NCBI GenBank assembly: GCA_034521715.1
Contig: JAXHLY010000010.1
Coordinates: 124,001 to 188,000 of the forward strand
Source: Methylohalomonas sp034521715
GTDB lineage: Bacteria; Pseudomonadota; Gammaproteobacteria; Methylohalomonadales; Methylohalomonadaceae
Direction of reading: 5' to 3'
Length of the DNA stretch: 64,000 nucleotides
In this document: positions 9,467 through 19,118 of the stretch, in pieces
Layout: each line of letters starts with the position of its first letter
How positions within the stretch are numbered: position 1 is the first letter of the stretch
Made by a program: the position numbers and the translations under genes
The notes under the pieces: model-generated
Database searches by the model: none
Seen by the model: the letters and a program-made list of their open reading frames with translations, nothing else
Told to the model about the DNA's origin: nothing

Positions 9467-11034
9467 TTATTTATGAAACATGTGTAACATGCGCCGCGTA
9501 ACGGCAAAGCCGCCGGCGATGTTAATGCTGGTGATAAATACGGCGAATATCGCCACACCGGCCAATAGCCAGTTCGGTGACGACACCTGCAACAGGGCGC
9601 CGATGATGATGATGCTGCTGATGGCGTTGGTGACACTCATCAATGGTGTGTGCAGCGACGGGGTGACGTTCCAGATCACCATATAGCCGACGAAAGCAGG
9701 CCAGAACAAACACGGTGAAATGCGCCATGAAGGATTCCGGCGCAACCGAGCCGACGCCAAACAATGCCAGGGCGCCGGCAATCAGCACCAGGAATTGTTT
9801 GGCTGCAGCCGGGATCAGCGGCTTTTTGGGCTTGGCTGGTTCGGCTGGTTCAGGTTTTTCAGTGGCCGGTTTCGGTGTAGCAGTAATCTTTGGCGTCGGT
9901 GGTGGCCAGGTGATCTCGCCATCCTTGATAACTGTCGTCCCGCGAATGACCTCGTCTTCCATGTTCGACATTGATGACGCCGTCATTTTCCGGGGTCAGA
10001 TCGGTCAACAGATGTCGCAGATTGCTGGCATAAAGCTGGCTCGCCTGGGTCGGCAGCCTGCTCGGCAGATCGGTATAACCGATGATCGTAACGCCATGTT
10101 TCACCACGACCTTGCCCGGCTCAGTCAGCTCGCAGTTGCCCCCCTGTTCGGCGGCGAGGTCGACGATCACGCTGCCATCGCGCATCGTTTTCACCATGTC
10201 TTCAGTAATAAGTTTGGGCGCGGGTTTGCCGGGTATGAGTGCCGTCGTCACGATGATGTCGACTTCACCGGCCTGCTGCTGGCAAAGATCTCCATCTCCT
10301 TGCGGATGAATTCCTCGCTCATCTCCTTGGCGTAACCGCCGGCGCCGCTGCCTTCTTCCTCCATTTCAACTTCGAGAAATTCGGCGTCCATGCTTTGCAC
10401 CTGTTCGCGGACCTCGGGCCGTGTATCGAAGGCACGGACAATGGCACCCATACCCTTGGCGGTGCCGATAGCGGCAAGGCCGGCAACGCCGGCGCCTATG
10501 ACCAGCACCTTGGCGGGTGGCACCTTGCCGGCAGCGGTAATCTGGCCAGTAAAGAAGCGGCCAAAATGCTCGGCGGCTTCAATAATTGCACGATAGCCGG
10601 CAATGTTGGCCATCGAGCTCAGGGCATCAAGTTTCTGCGCTCGCGAGATGCGCGGCACGCTGTCCATGGCCAGGACCGTAACCTTGCGTTCGGCCAGCTT
10701 CTGCATCAGGTCCTGGTTCTGCGCCGGCCAGATAAAACTAATCAGCGTCTTGCCATCGGCAAGCAGTTCAGATTCTTCGGTATCCAGTTCCGGATGCCGT
10801 TCCGGCGGCCGGACTTTGAGAATAATATCGGCGTCGGCCCACAGCCTGGGCGTATCGATAACGACCTCGACACCTGCTGCGCGTGTAGGCCTCGTCACTG
10901 AAACTGGCCTCGCGACCGGCACCGGATTCCATCGCTACCGTAAAGCCGAGTTTTTGCAGTTGCTGGGCGGACTCCGGCGTCAGGGCGACGCGTTTTTCAC
11001 CCGCATGGATTTCCCTTGGCACACCAATCTTCAT
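9467..11034 (-). CDS. pntA: NAD(P) transhydrogenase subunit alpha, four frameshifts
   Basis: NAD(H)-binding subunit with a C-terminal membrane part, of the E. coli fused type (about 510 residues). The start is MKIGVPREIHAGEKRV at 11034. Successive segments are intact but in different frames. The pieces run GREASFSDEAYT, then AAGVEVVIDTPRLWADAD to the Rossmann motif VLVIGAGVAGLAAIG, then IIVTTALIPGKPAPKL, then IRGTTVIKDGEITWP, then VGYMVIWNVTPSLHTPLMS to the end RRMLHMFHK. Breaks fall at about 10881, 10276, 9963 and 9694, each explained by one base. An intact pntB follows, and every segment is conserved. I therefore infer sequencing indels rather than a pseudogene, although decay cannot be excluded from sequence alone. 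Confidence 0.9.
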
Positions 11035-11180
11035 CGCCAAACTCCCAAATTCTATGATTAAGGCAGGGTAAGGATTAAGCTGATCCGGCAAAACGCGCTG
11101 ATGCTAGCACGGCAAAACCGGCAGTACATATACAAAGTATGCCTAAGATATAACGAAAATATTGCCATGCACAAACAAAA

Positions 11181-11201
11181 AACCCCGGCATGTCCGGGGT
11201 T
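11181..11201 (-). terminator. Rho-independent terminator after the BI-1/YccA gene
   Basis: Inverted repeat AACCCCGG / CCGGGGTT with a 5-nt loop. The plus-strand A-run at 11176-11182 becomes a U-tract on the minus strand. It sits 35 bp after the stop of the minus-strand BI-1 gene and separates it from pntA. Confidence 0.85.
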
Positions 11202-11235
11202 TCCGAGGTTGATTCAGCCCGTTAACGCCTGTTGT

Positions 11236-11907
11236 TCAACGTTCACCCGCGAAGGCGGCAAGCAGGTGCAACAGGCTGAGGAACAGGTTGTAGATGGATA
11301 CATACAGGGTGACTGTCGCCATGATGTAGTTGGTTTCACCGCCATGAATGATATTGCTGGTCTCATACAGAATCAGACCGGACATCAGCAGTACGAACAT
11401 GGCCGAAACACCCAACGACAGGCCGGGCAGGCTGAAAATAGCTGCACCAATGCCGGCCAGGAAGGCGACCAGAATGCCTGCCATGAGGAAACCGCCCATG
11501 AAGCTGAAGTCCTTCTTGGTGGTCAAGGCGTAGGCCGACAGGCCGACGAAAATCGCGCCGGTACCACCAAGGGCCATCATGATGAGCTGGCTGCCATTGC
11601 TGAAGGCAGTCAGGTACATGCTTAATATCGGCCCCAGCGTGAGCCCCATAAAGCCGGTAAGGGCAAAGATTGAAAACAGGCCCCAGACACTGTTACGCAG
11701 GTAGTTGGTGAGAAACAGCAGGCCGAAATATCCCACGAGCGTGATCACCAGTCCCGGGTGGGGCAGGTTCAGGACCATCGATATTCCCGCCGTCACGGCA
11801 CTGAACAGCAGCGTCATCGACAGCAGCATATAGGTGTTGCGAATCAGCTTGTTCGTCGCCAGAACGGATTCTGACGGCCGGGCAACAGCGTAATTGGACT
11901 GACTCAT
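11236..11907 (-). CDS. Bax inhibitor-1/YccA family membrane protein
   Basis: Integral inner-membrane protein of the BI-1/TMBIM family, 223 residues with seven predicted helices. Visible signatures are the N-terminal LATNKLIRNTYMLLSMTLLF, the central GFMGLTLGPILSMYL, and the C-terminal LYVSIYNLFLSLLHLL. E. coli YccA modulates the FtsH protease, and distant relatives act as pH-sensitive Ca2+ leak channels. Which role applies here is not decidable. The ATG at 11907 is preceded by GGAGGTAG on the minus strand, a strong ribosome site. It is a single-gene unit with its own terminator. Confidence 0.92.
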   Translation of the reverse strand: MSQSNYAVARPSESVLATNKLIRNTYMLLSMTLLFSAVTAGISMVLNLPHPGLVITLVGYFGLLFLTNYLRNSVWGLFSIFALTGFMGLTLGPILSMYLTAFSNGSQLIMMALGGTGAIFVGLSAYALTTKKDFSFMGGFLMAGILVAFLAGIGAAIFSLPGLSLGVSAMFVLLMSGLILYETSNIIHGGETNYIMATVTLYVSIYNLFLSLLHLLAAFAGER

Positions 11908-12151
11908 GTACTTCTACCTCCAAGGGTTTATTGATAGTGACGATTCTAGAGATATGACCGGCGGATGCAAGCGGAGTTCTTTCCTGATGGGTGAAAAATT
12001 TCATTGATTTCAAGACTATGTCAAGCCCGCGGTGTGGTGTCTGTCATTCCGGCTGCAGGTGCGGGAAAGGAAACGCGATCTGCGTGCCTGCCGGCCGTTT
12101 TCCGGGTCCGTATTTCGAGCCGGTTTTCAACGACGTACTCGCGTGCCGGGG
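11908..12151. other. Intergenic stretch with no supported gene
   Basis: This 244-base stretch lies between the start of the BI-1 gene and the 3' end of the barrel gene. It should contain the promoter of the minus-strand BI-1 gene. I see no convincing -35/-10 pair, RNA gene or repeat in it. Confidence 0.5.
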
Positions 12152-13604
12152 CTAGAATTCACCGCGGACAGTGAGCATGAAGATATCCTCGTCGAAATTG
12201 TCGCGGCCCAGCCGGCGATTCCACTCGAGGTTGCCGCTGATGCGCACCGGCGCCGAAATAGCGTACGCCGAGGCCGAACACGGAACCGTCGCGGTCGTGG
12301 GAGGGCTGCGGCCAGCCGCCGACCACGGTGATCTCGGTGACCGCGACATCATATTCATAGGTCAGCCGGGTAAACGGCTCGAACTGGCCCAGGCTGTAGG
12401 CGACATCACCACCGATCTGCAATTGGCTCAGACGATTAATCACTTCGGGGCGGAAACTGCCATTGCTCTCGGTGAAGTCCTCCTGGCTGTTGCGCAGGTA
12501 CAGGAAACCGGTGCGTGCACCAAACCCCCAGTTTTCGTAGGCCTGAACAGGTTCATGTTGGCGCTGGCAAACCAGCGGTCCGAGATGGTACCACTGGTGA
12601 TACGGGCGCCGCTGGCGGGGTCGGTGCGGAACTGGTCGACATCGATGCGCGTGTAGCCCAGGGTGGCATCGACGCTAAGCAGATCATCGAGCAGGAACCC
12701 GGCGTAGGGGGCAATGGTAAAGCCGTCGCTCTCGACGTTGCCGCGGTTGAAACCGGTATCGATATCGGTGTGTTCGTAGCCGATGGCAATGCCGAACAGG
12801 GCCGCCTCCCAGGGCGACATATCGATGCCGGCAAGAATCGAATACCGCGAGCCGTCCAGGGCCGTGCCTGCTGAGATCGTTGTCAAAATCGGAGTAGGAA
12901 TAGCTCGACCAGAGACCAAAGCCTGATATCAGGCCGTCGCCGGCGTTCTGACCGGTTGTGCCTTCGAACATCAGACCGGTGCTGGTCCGGCGGATACCGG
13001 TGCCGCGGCCGCGCAGGACACCGCTGGTGCGGGCCGACAGGTCATTGGTAATGGCCTGGACCTGAATGGTGTTGACGATGGTATTGGTAATGGTGCTACC
13101 CGGCGTCTCGGCCGGGTTCACCACCAGGCCGTCGCCGGAAACCCGAGTGAGGGTTCCGCTGATGCTGACAATACACCCCTGCGGGTCATCGTCCTCAGCC
13201 GACACGTTAAGTGTCAGCGAATCGCCGCTCAGACTGCCACTAAAGCCGCCGGAGAATGGTTCACCGTCACCACCGCTACCACTCAGGCTGCCACTGACAC
13301 TACCGCTCTCGGGGTCAATGATACCCTCGAAAGTAACCGTGCCGGACCCCTCATCGTCGGTGAAATTACCGGAACCGCTGACACTGCCATTGGTCTGGGT
13401 AAAGTCGATGCTGATATCGACGCTGAACGGTACCGACTGGAAATCCGGATAACACTGCTCGTCACCGCTTAATGTGCCGCTGAACGTGCCGGTGATATCC
13501 TCGGTGGCGTGTACATCCAGGCTGAAACCAGACAGCGCAAAAACAGCCGCGGCCAGCCATGCGCAGCCAGGCGTTTCACTGCGATTCCCTGGAAACTCGG
13601 GCAT
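12152..13604 (-). CDS. Autotransporter-type beta-barrel protein with short beta-rich N-terminal region, three frameshifts
   Basis: Outer-membrane protein with a signal sequence (AAVFALSGFSLDVHA, about residues 18-33). A Gly/Ser/Asp-rich region of about 135 residues follows, with repeated GTFSGTLSG- and SGSLSGSG-type strands. The C-terminal part is an autotransporter-type barrel of about 270 residues ending in the aromatic residue of LTVRGEF. Frames break at about 12871, 12541 and 12253, yet all segments are in order: SYSDFDNDLS, then LDGSRYSILAGIDMS to NLFR, then AYENWGFGARTG to GVRYFG, then APVRISGNLEWNRRLG to the stop. The barrel is a paralogue of the gene at 25008-26099, sharing GLWSSYS/GLWASYS and the AIGYEHTDIDTGFNRGN / ALGYEDSDIDTAYNGGN stretches. 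The passenger is too small for a classical adhesin, and its function is unknown. Confidence 0.8.
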
Positions 13605-13734
13605 TGCACTCCCTCCCCGGGGAGTGTTGCGATAACTTAATTATTAGCAACCCGGAGCAATTTGGCAACAGCCGGCTATCGGGTCGCCGTCCGGTTTGCC
13701 GGGGGGGTGGATTCGGGTATCCTGCGCAGCTTCC

Positions 13735-13823
13735 GGAGAGGTGGCAGAGTGGTCGAATGCACCGGTCTTGAAAACCGGCAGGGGCGTGAGTCCCTCGTGG
13801 GTTCGAATCCCACCTCTCCGCCA
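13735..13823 (+). tRNA. tRNA-Ser (anticodon TGA)
   Basis: An 89-nt tRNA with encoded CCA. The acceptor stem is GGAGAGG / CCTCTCC. The anticodon loop CTTGAAA gives anticodon TGA. A long variable arm (GGGGCGTGAGTCCC) is typical of class II tRNA-Ser. The T-loop is TTCGAAT. It reads UCN codons, mainly UCA. A strong terminator follows within 10 bp, so it is a single-tRNA unit. Confidence 0.97.
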
Positions 13824-13830
13824 AATAGAT

Positions 13831-13856
13831 AAAAGGCCCCAAAAATGGGGCCTTTT
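13831..13856 (+). terminator. Terminator after tRNA-Ser
   Basis: Inverted repeat AAAAGGCCCC / GGGGCCTTTT around a short A/T loop. A-rich and T-rich flanks let it act in either direction. It ends the tRNA-Ser transcript. Confidence 0.85.
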
Positions 13857-13869
13857 ATTATTTGCTGAA

Positions 13870-14036
13870 AGTGCATTCGAACCCACGAGGAAACAATGAG
13901 GATTCGACAAATCGTCAGGATTGACGATTTGGGCGCACGCAGTGCGCCCGAAGGGGCGAGCGCCTGGGATGGCGCAAGGTCCATTCCACCTCTTTGCCGA
14001 TACAATAAAAAAAGCCCTCGCAGGCCTTTTCACAAT
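13870..14036. other. Degenerate tRNA-Ser fragments and small hairpins downstream of tRNA-Ser
   Basis: Bases 13871-13889 (ATTCGAACCCACGAGG) are a near-exact reverse complement of the T-arm of the adjacent tRNA-Ser. At about 13983-14000, TCCACCTCTTTGCCGATA resembles its 3' end, followed by a terminator-like A-run and hairpin at about 14007-14032. Two clean hairpins lie between them: CAAATCGTCA / TGACGATTTG near 13908-13931 and GGGCGCAC / GTGCGCCC near 13931-13949. This looks like debris of past duplication or integration at the tRNA. No integrase is nearby and no protein gene is evident. Confidence 0.45.
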
Positions 14037-14063
14037 AACTGGCCTGGCAATGCAGTCAGGCGT

Positions 14064-14300
14064 TCATGCTGAACGGTTTAATGCCGTCTTCCGCGCTGGG
14101 GGCGCCATCTTCGGAGAGCACTCCTCACAACCTGTCGGCCGTTGGCAGTATAGCCAGGCAACCTGAAGGGCATGATGGCAGCTCATGAAAAAACCCAGAT
14201 ACCTGCGGCCACCCTGCGATAAATGTTTACAGTTTTCCGTATGGACACAGTATGCACTGCCGTCCCGCTCATCGGTGTCCAGGTAGTAGTGCTTCATCAT
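14064..14300 (-). CDS. Small Cys/His-rich hypothetical protein
   Basis: A short protein of about 78 residues starting at the MKHYYLDTDERDG methionine. It contains CVHTENCKHL, YLGFFMSCHHALQVAW and GCEEC, four spaced Cys and several His. This pattern resembles a family of small uncharacterised bacterial proteins with the layout YYxNTxxxxxxHxVHxxxCxYL...YLGxFxxCxxAxxxA...GCxxC, which I recall only as hypothetical proteins. The spacing suggests a small metal-binding fold, which is inference. The reading frame extends upstream to 14564, but that part is low-complexity and unlike a protein. The start codon choice between 14300 and 14297 is open. Confidence 0.6.
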   Translation of the reverse strand: MMKHYYLDTDERDGSAYCVHTENCKHLSQGGRRYLGFFMSCHHALQVAWLYCQRPTGCEECSPKMAPPARKTALNRSA

Positions 14301-14564
14301 ATATGATGACCCGCAAAGGATTAAAATCACCGGGAGCCAGGAGACCTGGCCGGGGGATAATGCAGTGCCATCCGTAGCTGCGCGATTGTCAGCGCCTGCA
14401 GTTTTCAAGCTACTCAATAACCTGGCTTCTGTATGTACCCCATATGGGGTATTTTTGGCCTTGTTATCGTCGCTGAACCGCCACGAATTAATGTGGATCG
14501 ATGAAGCTGGCTGGACGGGGCAGGGGATCCCCGGATAACAAGCCCTTCCGACTTTATTATTCAC

Positions 14565-15641
14565 TCAGGTCGTGATTGAGACCTTGAGCACACCGTCACG
14601 CTGGTGCCCGAACAGGTCGTAGGCCTCCTCGATCTGGTCCAGCTTGAAGTGATGCGTGACCAGCGGCTTGAGGTCAAGGCGCTCGGACTCGATCACGTTC
14701 ATGAGACGGCGCATGCGTTCCTTGCCGCCGGGGCACAGGGAGGTGACGATACGGTTGTCACCAAGCCCGGCATGAAAGGCATCCAGTGGTATTTTCAGAT
14801 CATTCGAATACACGCCCAGACTCGACAGCGTCCCGCCGGGTTTCAGTGCCCGCAGGCAGGCCTCGAAAGTGGACTGCAGGCCCAGCGCTTCAATCGCGGC
14901 ATCCACGCCCCGGCCCTGGTCAGTTCGCATGATCTCGTCCACCGGATCGGTCTTGCTGAAGTCCACGATAACATCGGCGCCCAGCTTGCGGGCAACGTCG
15001 ATGCGCTCGGGGACCTTTTCGACGGCGATGATCAGCGAGGCGCCGCGCAGGCGTGCGCCAGCCGTGGCACAGAGCCCGATCGGTCCCTGGGCGAAAACGG
15101 CGACGATATCGCCGATCCTGATATTGGCGGCCTCGGCGCCGGCGAAGCCGGTGGACATGATATCCGGACACATCAGTACCTGTTCATCCGTCAGTTCATC
15201 CGGCACCGGGGCGAGGTTGGCCATGGCATCGGGCACCCGCAGATACTCGGCCTGCGCACCATCGATGGTATTACCAAAACGCCAGCCACCCATGGGTTTG
15301 AGGCCGTGGGCCGCGCTCTGGCCATCCTGGGAATGCAGACCGTCAAGACAAGCATTGGAATAACCGCTGGGACAGATGGCACCGGCGATGACCCGCTGGC
15401 CCTCGGCATAACCGTTGACGTTGGAACCGAGTTTTTCTATGACACCGACCGGCTCGTGACCGATGGTCAGGCCTTTCTCAACCGGGTATTCGCCCTTGAG
15501 TATATGGATGTCAGTGCCGCAGATGGTCGTGGTCGTGATCCGCAAAAGCGCATCATTAGGGCCGATATCCGGAACCGGCTTATCGTCCAGCACGATACGG
15601 CCGGGTTCGATGAATTGCGCAGCTTTCATTTTCTGTGGCAT
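14565..15641 (-). CDS. Zinc-dependent alcohol dehydrogenase (secondary-ADH type)
   Basis: Medium-chain dehydrogenase of 358 residues that oxidises an alcohol with a nicotinamide cofactor. The catalytic zinc ligands appear as Cys41 (TICGTDIH), His62 with Glu63 (GHEPVG) and Asp160 (MCPDIMSTG). This is the Cys-His-Asp set of the clostridial/Thermoanaerobacter secondary alcohol dehydrogenases. The four-Cys structural zinc loop of horse-type ADH is absent. The Rossmann segment FAQGPIGLCA is followed by an acidic residue (IAVEKVPER), which favours NAD(H) over NADP(H). The substrate is unknown. An ATG at 15641 is preceded on the minus strand by GGGAGAG. No clear operon partner. Confidence 0.92.
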   Translation of the reverse strand: MPQKMKAAQFIEPGRIVLDDKPVPDIGPNDALLRITTTTICGTDIHILKGEYPVEKGLTIGHEPVGVIEKLGSNVNGYAEGQRVIAGAICPSGYSNACLDGLHSQDGQSAAHGLKPMGGWRFGNTIDGAQAEYLRVPDAMANLAPVPDELTDEQVLMCPDIMSTGFAGAEAANIRIGDIVAVFAQGPIGLCATAGARLRGASLIIAVEKVPERIDVARKLGADVIVDFSKTDPVDEIMRTDQGRGVDAAIEALGLQSTFEACLRALKPGGTLSSLGVYSNDLKIPLDAFHAGLGDNRIVTSLCPGGKERMRRLMNVIESERLDLKPLVTHHFKLDQIEEAYDLFGHQRDGVLKVSITT

Positions 15642-15710
15642 GGGTCTCTCCCGGCTATTTGAATCATTTCGGAGTCTAGACCGGTATCGCTTCCGGGACT
15701 TTGACGGGGA

Positions 15711-16001
15711 TCAATCAGTTAGCTCGTAGTCATCACCATTACCGGCGCCGTCAATATCTTCATATTCGTTGCTGTCGTCAGAAAGGCTGCGCCTTTTTTG
15801 GCGATTGTGGCGTTCCAGGCCTGAATAGCCGTAGCTGTCTTGGGAATAGTCGTCATAATCGGAAGACAGGGACTCGAATTCCGCCGTGGAATCAGACCAG
15901 GCATCGCGCATGGAATCCTCGGGCACAACGACTTCCTGGGCCGTCACCGCCGGCCCGATAATGAACAAAAGCAGCAAGGGTAATTTTTTTATCGCAGACA
16001 T
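15711..16001 (-). CDS. Small exported acidic hypothetical protein
   Basis: A 96-residue product from the ATG at 15999-16001, with GGTGGG about 10 bases upstream. A clear signal peptide (KKLPLLLLFIIGPAVTAQ) is followed by an acidic, Tyr/Ser/Asp-rich mature part with YDDYSQDSYGYSG and a short basic patch RQKRRS. It has no recognised domain and is probably a disordered periplasmic protein. A longer in-frame start at 16070 would bury the signal peptide and is rejected. Confidence 0.6.
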   Translation of the reverse strand: MSAIKKLPLLLLFIIGPAVTAQEVVVPEDSMRDAWSDSTAEFESLSSDYDDYSQDSYGYSGLERHNRQKRRSLSDDSNEYEDIDGAGNGDDYELTD

Positions 16002-16114
16002 AAGGAAATTGCCCACCTGAAACTTTGGCTTTAATGAACAGACTGTAAATTTTAGCAGGCGGGGCTGCAAAGCCTGATGACAGCCGTTCGCCGGCAGAAC
16101 CGGCCAGGCACTAA

Positions 16115-16741
16115 TCAGCCCTGGCTTCTTTTCTCCGGCGCCAGTTCGTGTATCAGCTTTTCGACTTTATCCATTCCCCTGCGACCCATGCGCCGTTCTA
16201 TGATCTCAAGCTTGCCATTCGAGATGAAACCGCCGTATTCCTTGGCCAGCACATACCAGGCATAGGCCCTGGGGTAATCCGGCTCGATGCCTTCATCATC
16301 ACCGGCGTACAGTCCGCCGAGTTTCGACATGGCACCCACGTGCCTCTGACCGGCGGCACGTTCATACCACTTCAAGGCCTCGTCTATATCCCGATCACCG
16401 CCTTCGCCCTTGCGCAGGAGTTCCGCCAACTGGTACTGCGAGATCGCCAGTCCATCCTCGGCCGCGGCTTTGAATAATTGATGTGCCTTTTGCGGATCCT
16501 TGCTGACGCCTTCGCCCTTGAGATACATCATTGCCAGTTCGTTATGGGCACGCAGATGACCGGCATCGACTGCCTGCTGAAATGCCTCGGCGGCGCGTTG
16601 GCTATGGGCTTCGATATCACCACTCTGGAGTCCCAGCTCCCGGCCTTGCTGATAGGCTTCCTCGCCCTTGTCAGCCATGGCATTTTCGCTTATTAATAAA
16701 GTAAATACAAATAGATATAGAACATTTTTAATGTTAAACAT
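16115..16741 (-). CDS. Exported Sel1/TPR-like repeat protein
   Basis: About 208 residues starting at MFNIKNVLYLFVF, with a signal peptide ending ENAMA. At least three Sel1-like repeats follow: EAFQQAVDAGHLRAHNELAMMYLKG, then AHQLFKAAAEDGLAISQYQLAELLRKG, then ALKWYERAAGQRHVGAMSKLGGLYAG (split here only for reference). Sel1 repeats are helical hairpins that mediate protein contacts, often in cell-envelope or signalling contexts. The partner is unknown. The start at 16741 is chosen because it places the signal peptide at the N-terminus. The gene diverges from the uracil-DNA glycosylase. Confidence 0.8.
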   Translation of the reverse strand: MFNIKNVLYLFVFTLLISENAMADKGEEAYQQGRELGLQSGDIEAHSQRAAEAFQQAVDAGHLRAHNELAMMYLKGEGVSKDPQKAHQLFKAAAEDGLAISQYQLAELLRKGEGGDRDIDEALKWYERAAGQRHVGAMSKLGGLYAGDDEGIEPDYPRAYAWYVLAKEYGGFISNGKLEIIERRMGRRGMDKVEKLIHELAPEKRSQG

Positions 16742-16851
16742 AGCTTCTCTGGTTGTCCTGGATTTAAGCATCCGACAGCCGCGGCATGGACTTGTTTCCA
16801 TCGGCCTCAACATCTCTGCGGTACAGTCATAATCAGATACAATCATCGGAG

Positions 16852-17493
16852 ATGGATCAAGTCCGCACTGAATTCGACCCGGCCTGCCGCCGCTGCCCGC
16901 GCCTCGATACTTTTCTGAAAAAGGTCCGCAGGCATTATCCGGATTACCATGCCGCTCCTGTGGCACCGTTCGGCGCAGCCCGGCCGAAACTGTTGATCGT
17001 CGGCCTGGCACCGGGCATGCACGGCGCCAATGCCACCGGCCGGCCGTTCACGGGCGACCATGCCGGTATACTTTTATATAAGACCCTGTACCGGCTGGGT
17101 TTCAGCAACAGGGCGGAATCCGTCAGCCGCGACGACGGCCTGAAGCTCAAAGGCTGCCGCATCACCAATGCCGTGAAATGCGTGCCCCCGGAAAACAAGC
17201 CGACCGGCCCCGAGATCAACTGCTGCAATGACTTCCTGCGCAATGAGCTTGCTGCCCTGCCGTCCGCGACGGTCATTCTCGCCCTGGGGCTGGTGGCCCA
17301 CAAAGCGGTACTCAAGGCCCTGGGCGAAAAACAGTCGGCCCATGCATTCGGCCATGGCTACAGCCACCGGCTGAACGGTGGCCGCCGGCTGGTCGATTCC
17401 TATCACTGCAGCCGTTACAACACCCAGACCGGGCGGCTGACCGAGCAAATGTTTCTTGATGTGCTGAAAAAAGCCCGTGGCCTGTGTAAATGA
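16852..17493 (+). CDS. Uracil-DNA glycosylase, family 5 (UdgB-like)
   Basis: Iron-sulfur DNA repair glycosylase that removes uracil and some other deaminated bases. Motif A is GLAPGMHGANATGRPFTGD, characteristic of family 5. Motif B near the C-terminus is HCSRYNTQTGRLT. Candidate 4Fe-4S cysteines are CRRCP near the N-terminus and NAVKCVPP ... NCCNDF in the middle. From the ATG at 16852 it has 213 residues. An ATG at 16786 adds 22 residues without family features. It is 82 bp from the phosphotransferase gene and could be co-transcribed with it. No breaks. Confidence 0.88.
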   Translation: MDQVRTEFDPACRRCPRLDTFLKKVRRHYPDYHAAPVAPFGAARPKLLIVGLAPGMHGANATGRPFTGDHAGILLYKTLYRLGFSNRAESVSRDDGLKLKGCRITNAVKCVPPENKPTGPEINCCNDFLRNELAALPSATVILALGLVAHKAVLKALGEKQSAHAFGHGYSHRLNGGRRLVDSYHCSRYNTQTGRLTEQMFLDVLKKARGLCK

Positions 17494-17574
17494 CGGATAT
17501 AACTCAAGCCGGCCGGCGATCCGGGCGCTATGATGCAAAAATCAGCAGCGGAAGAAAATAACAGGGAGCAAGAC

Positions 17575-19051
17575 ATGTTTGAGGCAGTCAGTCAGTCAAC
17601 GGCAATATCGAAGAAGGATTTCGAAGCCCAGGTGCAGGATGTGCGCACCGAACTGCTCAGGACACAATACGCCCTGCAGGATACCGATCAATCCGTGATC
17701 ATTATCATCGCCGGTGTCGAGGGTGCCGGTAAAAGTGATGTCGTCAATCGCTTCAATGAATGGATGGATACGCGTTGGATCCGTAACCATGCCTTCTGGG
17801 ACGAGACCGATGAGGAGCGCCAACGCCCGGCCAAGTGGCGTTTCTGGCGCACCTTCCCGCCGCGCGGCCAGATGGCCGTCATGTTCGGTTCATGGTACAC
17901 CCATCACATTATCAGCCGTGCGCTCAACAAGACCACGAATGATCATCTCGATGTTGAAATGCAGCATATTGAAAAGCTCGAGCGCATGCTGACTGATGAT
18001 GGCCATCTGGTTGTCAAATTATGGTTCCACCTGTCGCCGGAAATGCAGCAGAAGCGCATCAAGGGCAAGGACAAGCACAGGCTGACCAAACTGGCGAAGA
18101 AATTTGCCAAGCATTATGACGATTTTCTGAGGACCTCGGAACGTGCGATCCGGCTGACGGATACCGGCAATGCGCCGTGGTTTCTGATTAATGCGGAAAA
18201 CAAGCGTTATCGTGACATCACGGCCGCCAAAATTCTGTTACAGCAACTGCAGTCCGGCCTGCAGAAACAGGCAGCCGAAAAGATATCCCCGAGCAAACAG
18301 CACCAGGCGCGCAAATTCACACCCGACGGCCCGACGGTGCTGGATGAACTAAATCTGGATGAATGCAAACTCTCTGGCAAGGAATACTCCCGACAGCTTG
18401 ACCACTACCAGAACCGCTTGAGCAAACTGAGCTGGCAGGCGCGCAATGCCCGGCGCTCGGTTGTAACGGTGTTCGAGGGCTGGGATGCAGGCGGCAAGGG
18501 CGGTGCCATTCGCCGCGCTGACACGGGCGCTGGATGCCCGGCTTTACAGTGTGATTTCCGTGGCCGCACCCACGGACGAAGAAAAGGCGCGGCATTATTT
18601 ATGGCGATTCTGGCGTCACCTGCCTCGCGATGGCTATTTCACCATTTATGACCGTTCCTGGTATGGCCGCGTACTGGTCGAACGTGTCGAGGGTTTCGCG
18701 ACCGAGGACGAATGGATGCGCAGTTACCAGGAGATTAACGATTTCGAAGAAGAACAGACGCTGCACGGCACGGTGGTAACGAAATTCTGGCTGCATATCA
18801 GTACGGACGAGCAGTTGCGCCGGTTCAAGGAACGTGAGGTCACGCCCTGGAAACAGCACAAGATCACTGATGAGGACTGGCGCAACCGGGAAAAATGGGA
18901 TCAGTACGCGGCGGCGGTCAATGACATGGTTGCCCGCACCAGTACCAATCCGGCGCCGTGGGTGATCGTACCGGCCAATGACAAAAAATATGCCCGCGTT
19001 CATGTGGTGAAGACGCTGTGTCAGCGGCTGGAGGAGGCCCTGGACAGCTGA
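17575..19051 (+). CDS. pap: Polyphosphate:AMP phosphotransferase (two-domain PPK2), one frameshift
   Basis: Tandem PPK2 enzyme that phosphorylates AMP to ADP with polyphosphate. The N-terminal domain has a Walker-A-like AGVEGAGKSDVV and a WRTFPPRGQMAV segment. The C-terminal domain has EGWDAGGKGGAIRR, then YLWRFWRHLPRDGYFTIYDRSWYGR. The frame breaks at about 18517, right after GGAIRR. Removing one G restores LTRALDARLYSVISVAAPTDEEKARHY (quoted only as the join), which is the family sequence. The ATG at 17575 has GGAGCAAGAC upstream. The total of about 491 residues matches the two-domain (class II) form. The break is probably a sequence error. Confidence 0.9.
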
Positions 19052-19118
19052 AATCGGCTGACGGGTGCCGTTGCGCAGCCGGGATCAGCTACAATCTTGC
19101 CTCTTTCAGTCAGTTCTG

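Noticed and set aside
14604..15662. Plus-strand 352-codon frame opposite the alcohol dehydrogenase
   Set aside because: The minus strand carries a complete enzyme with catalytic zinc residues. The plus frame shows no family features.
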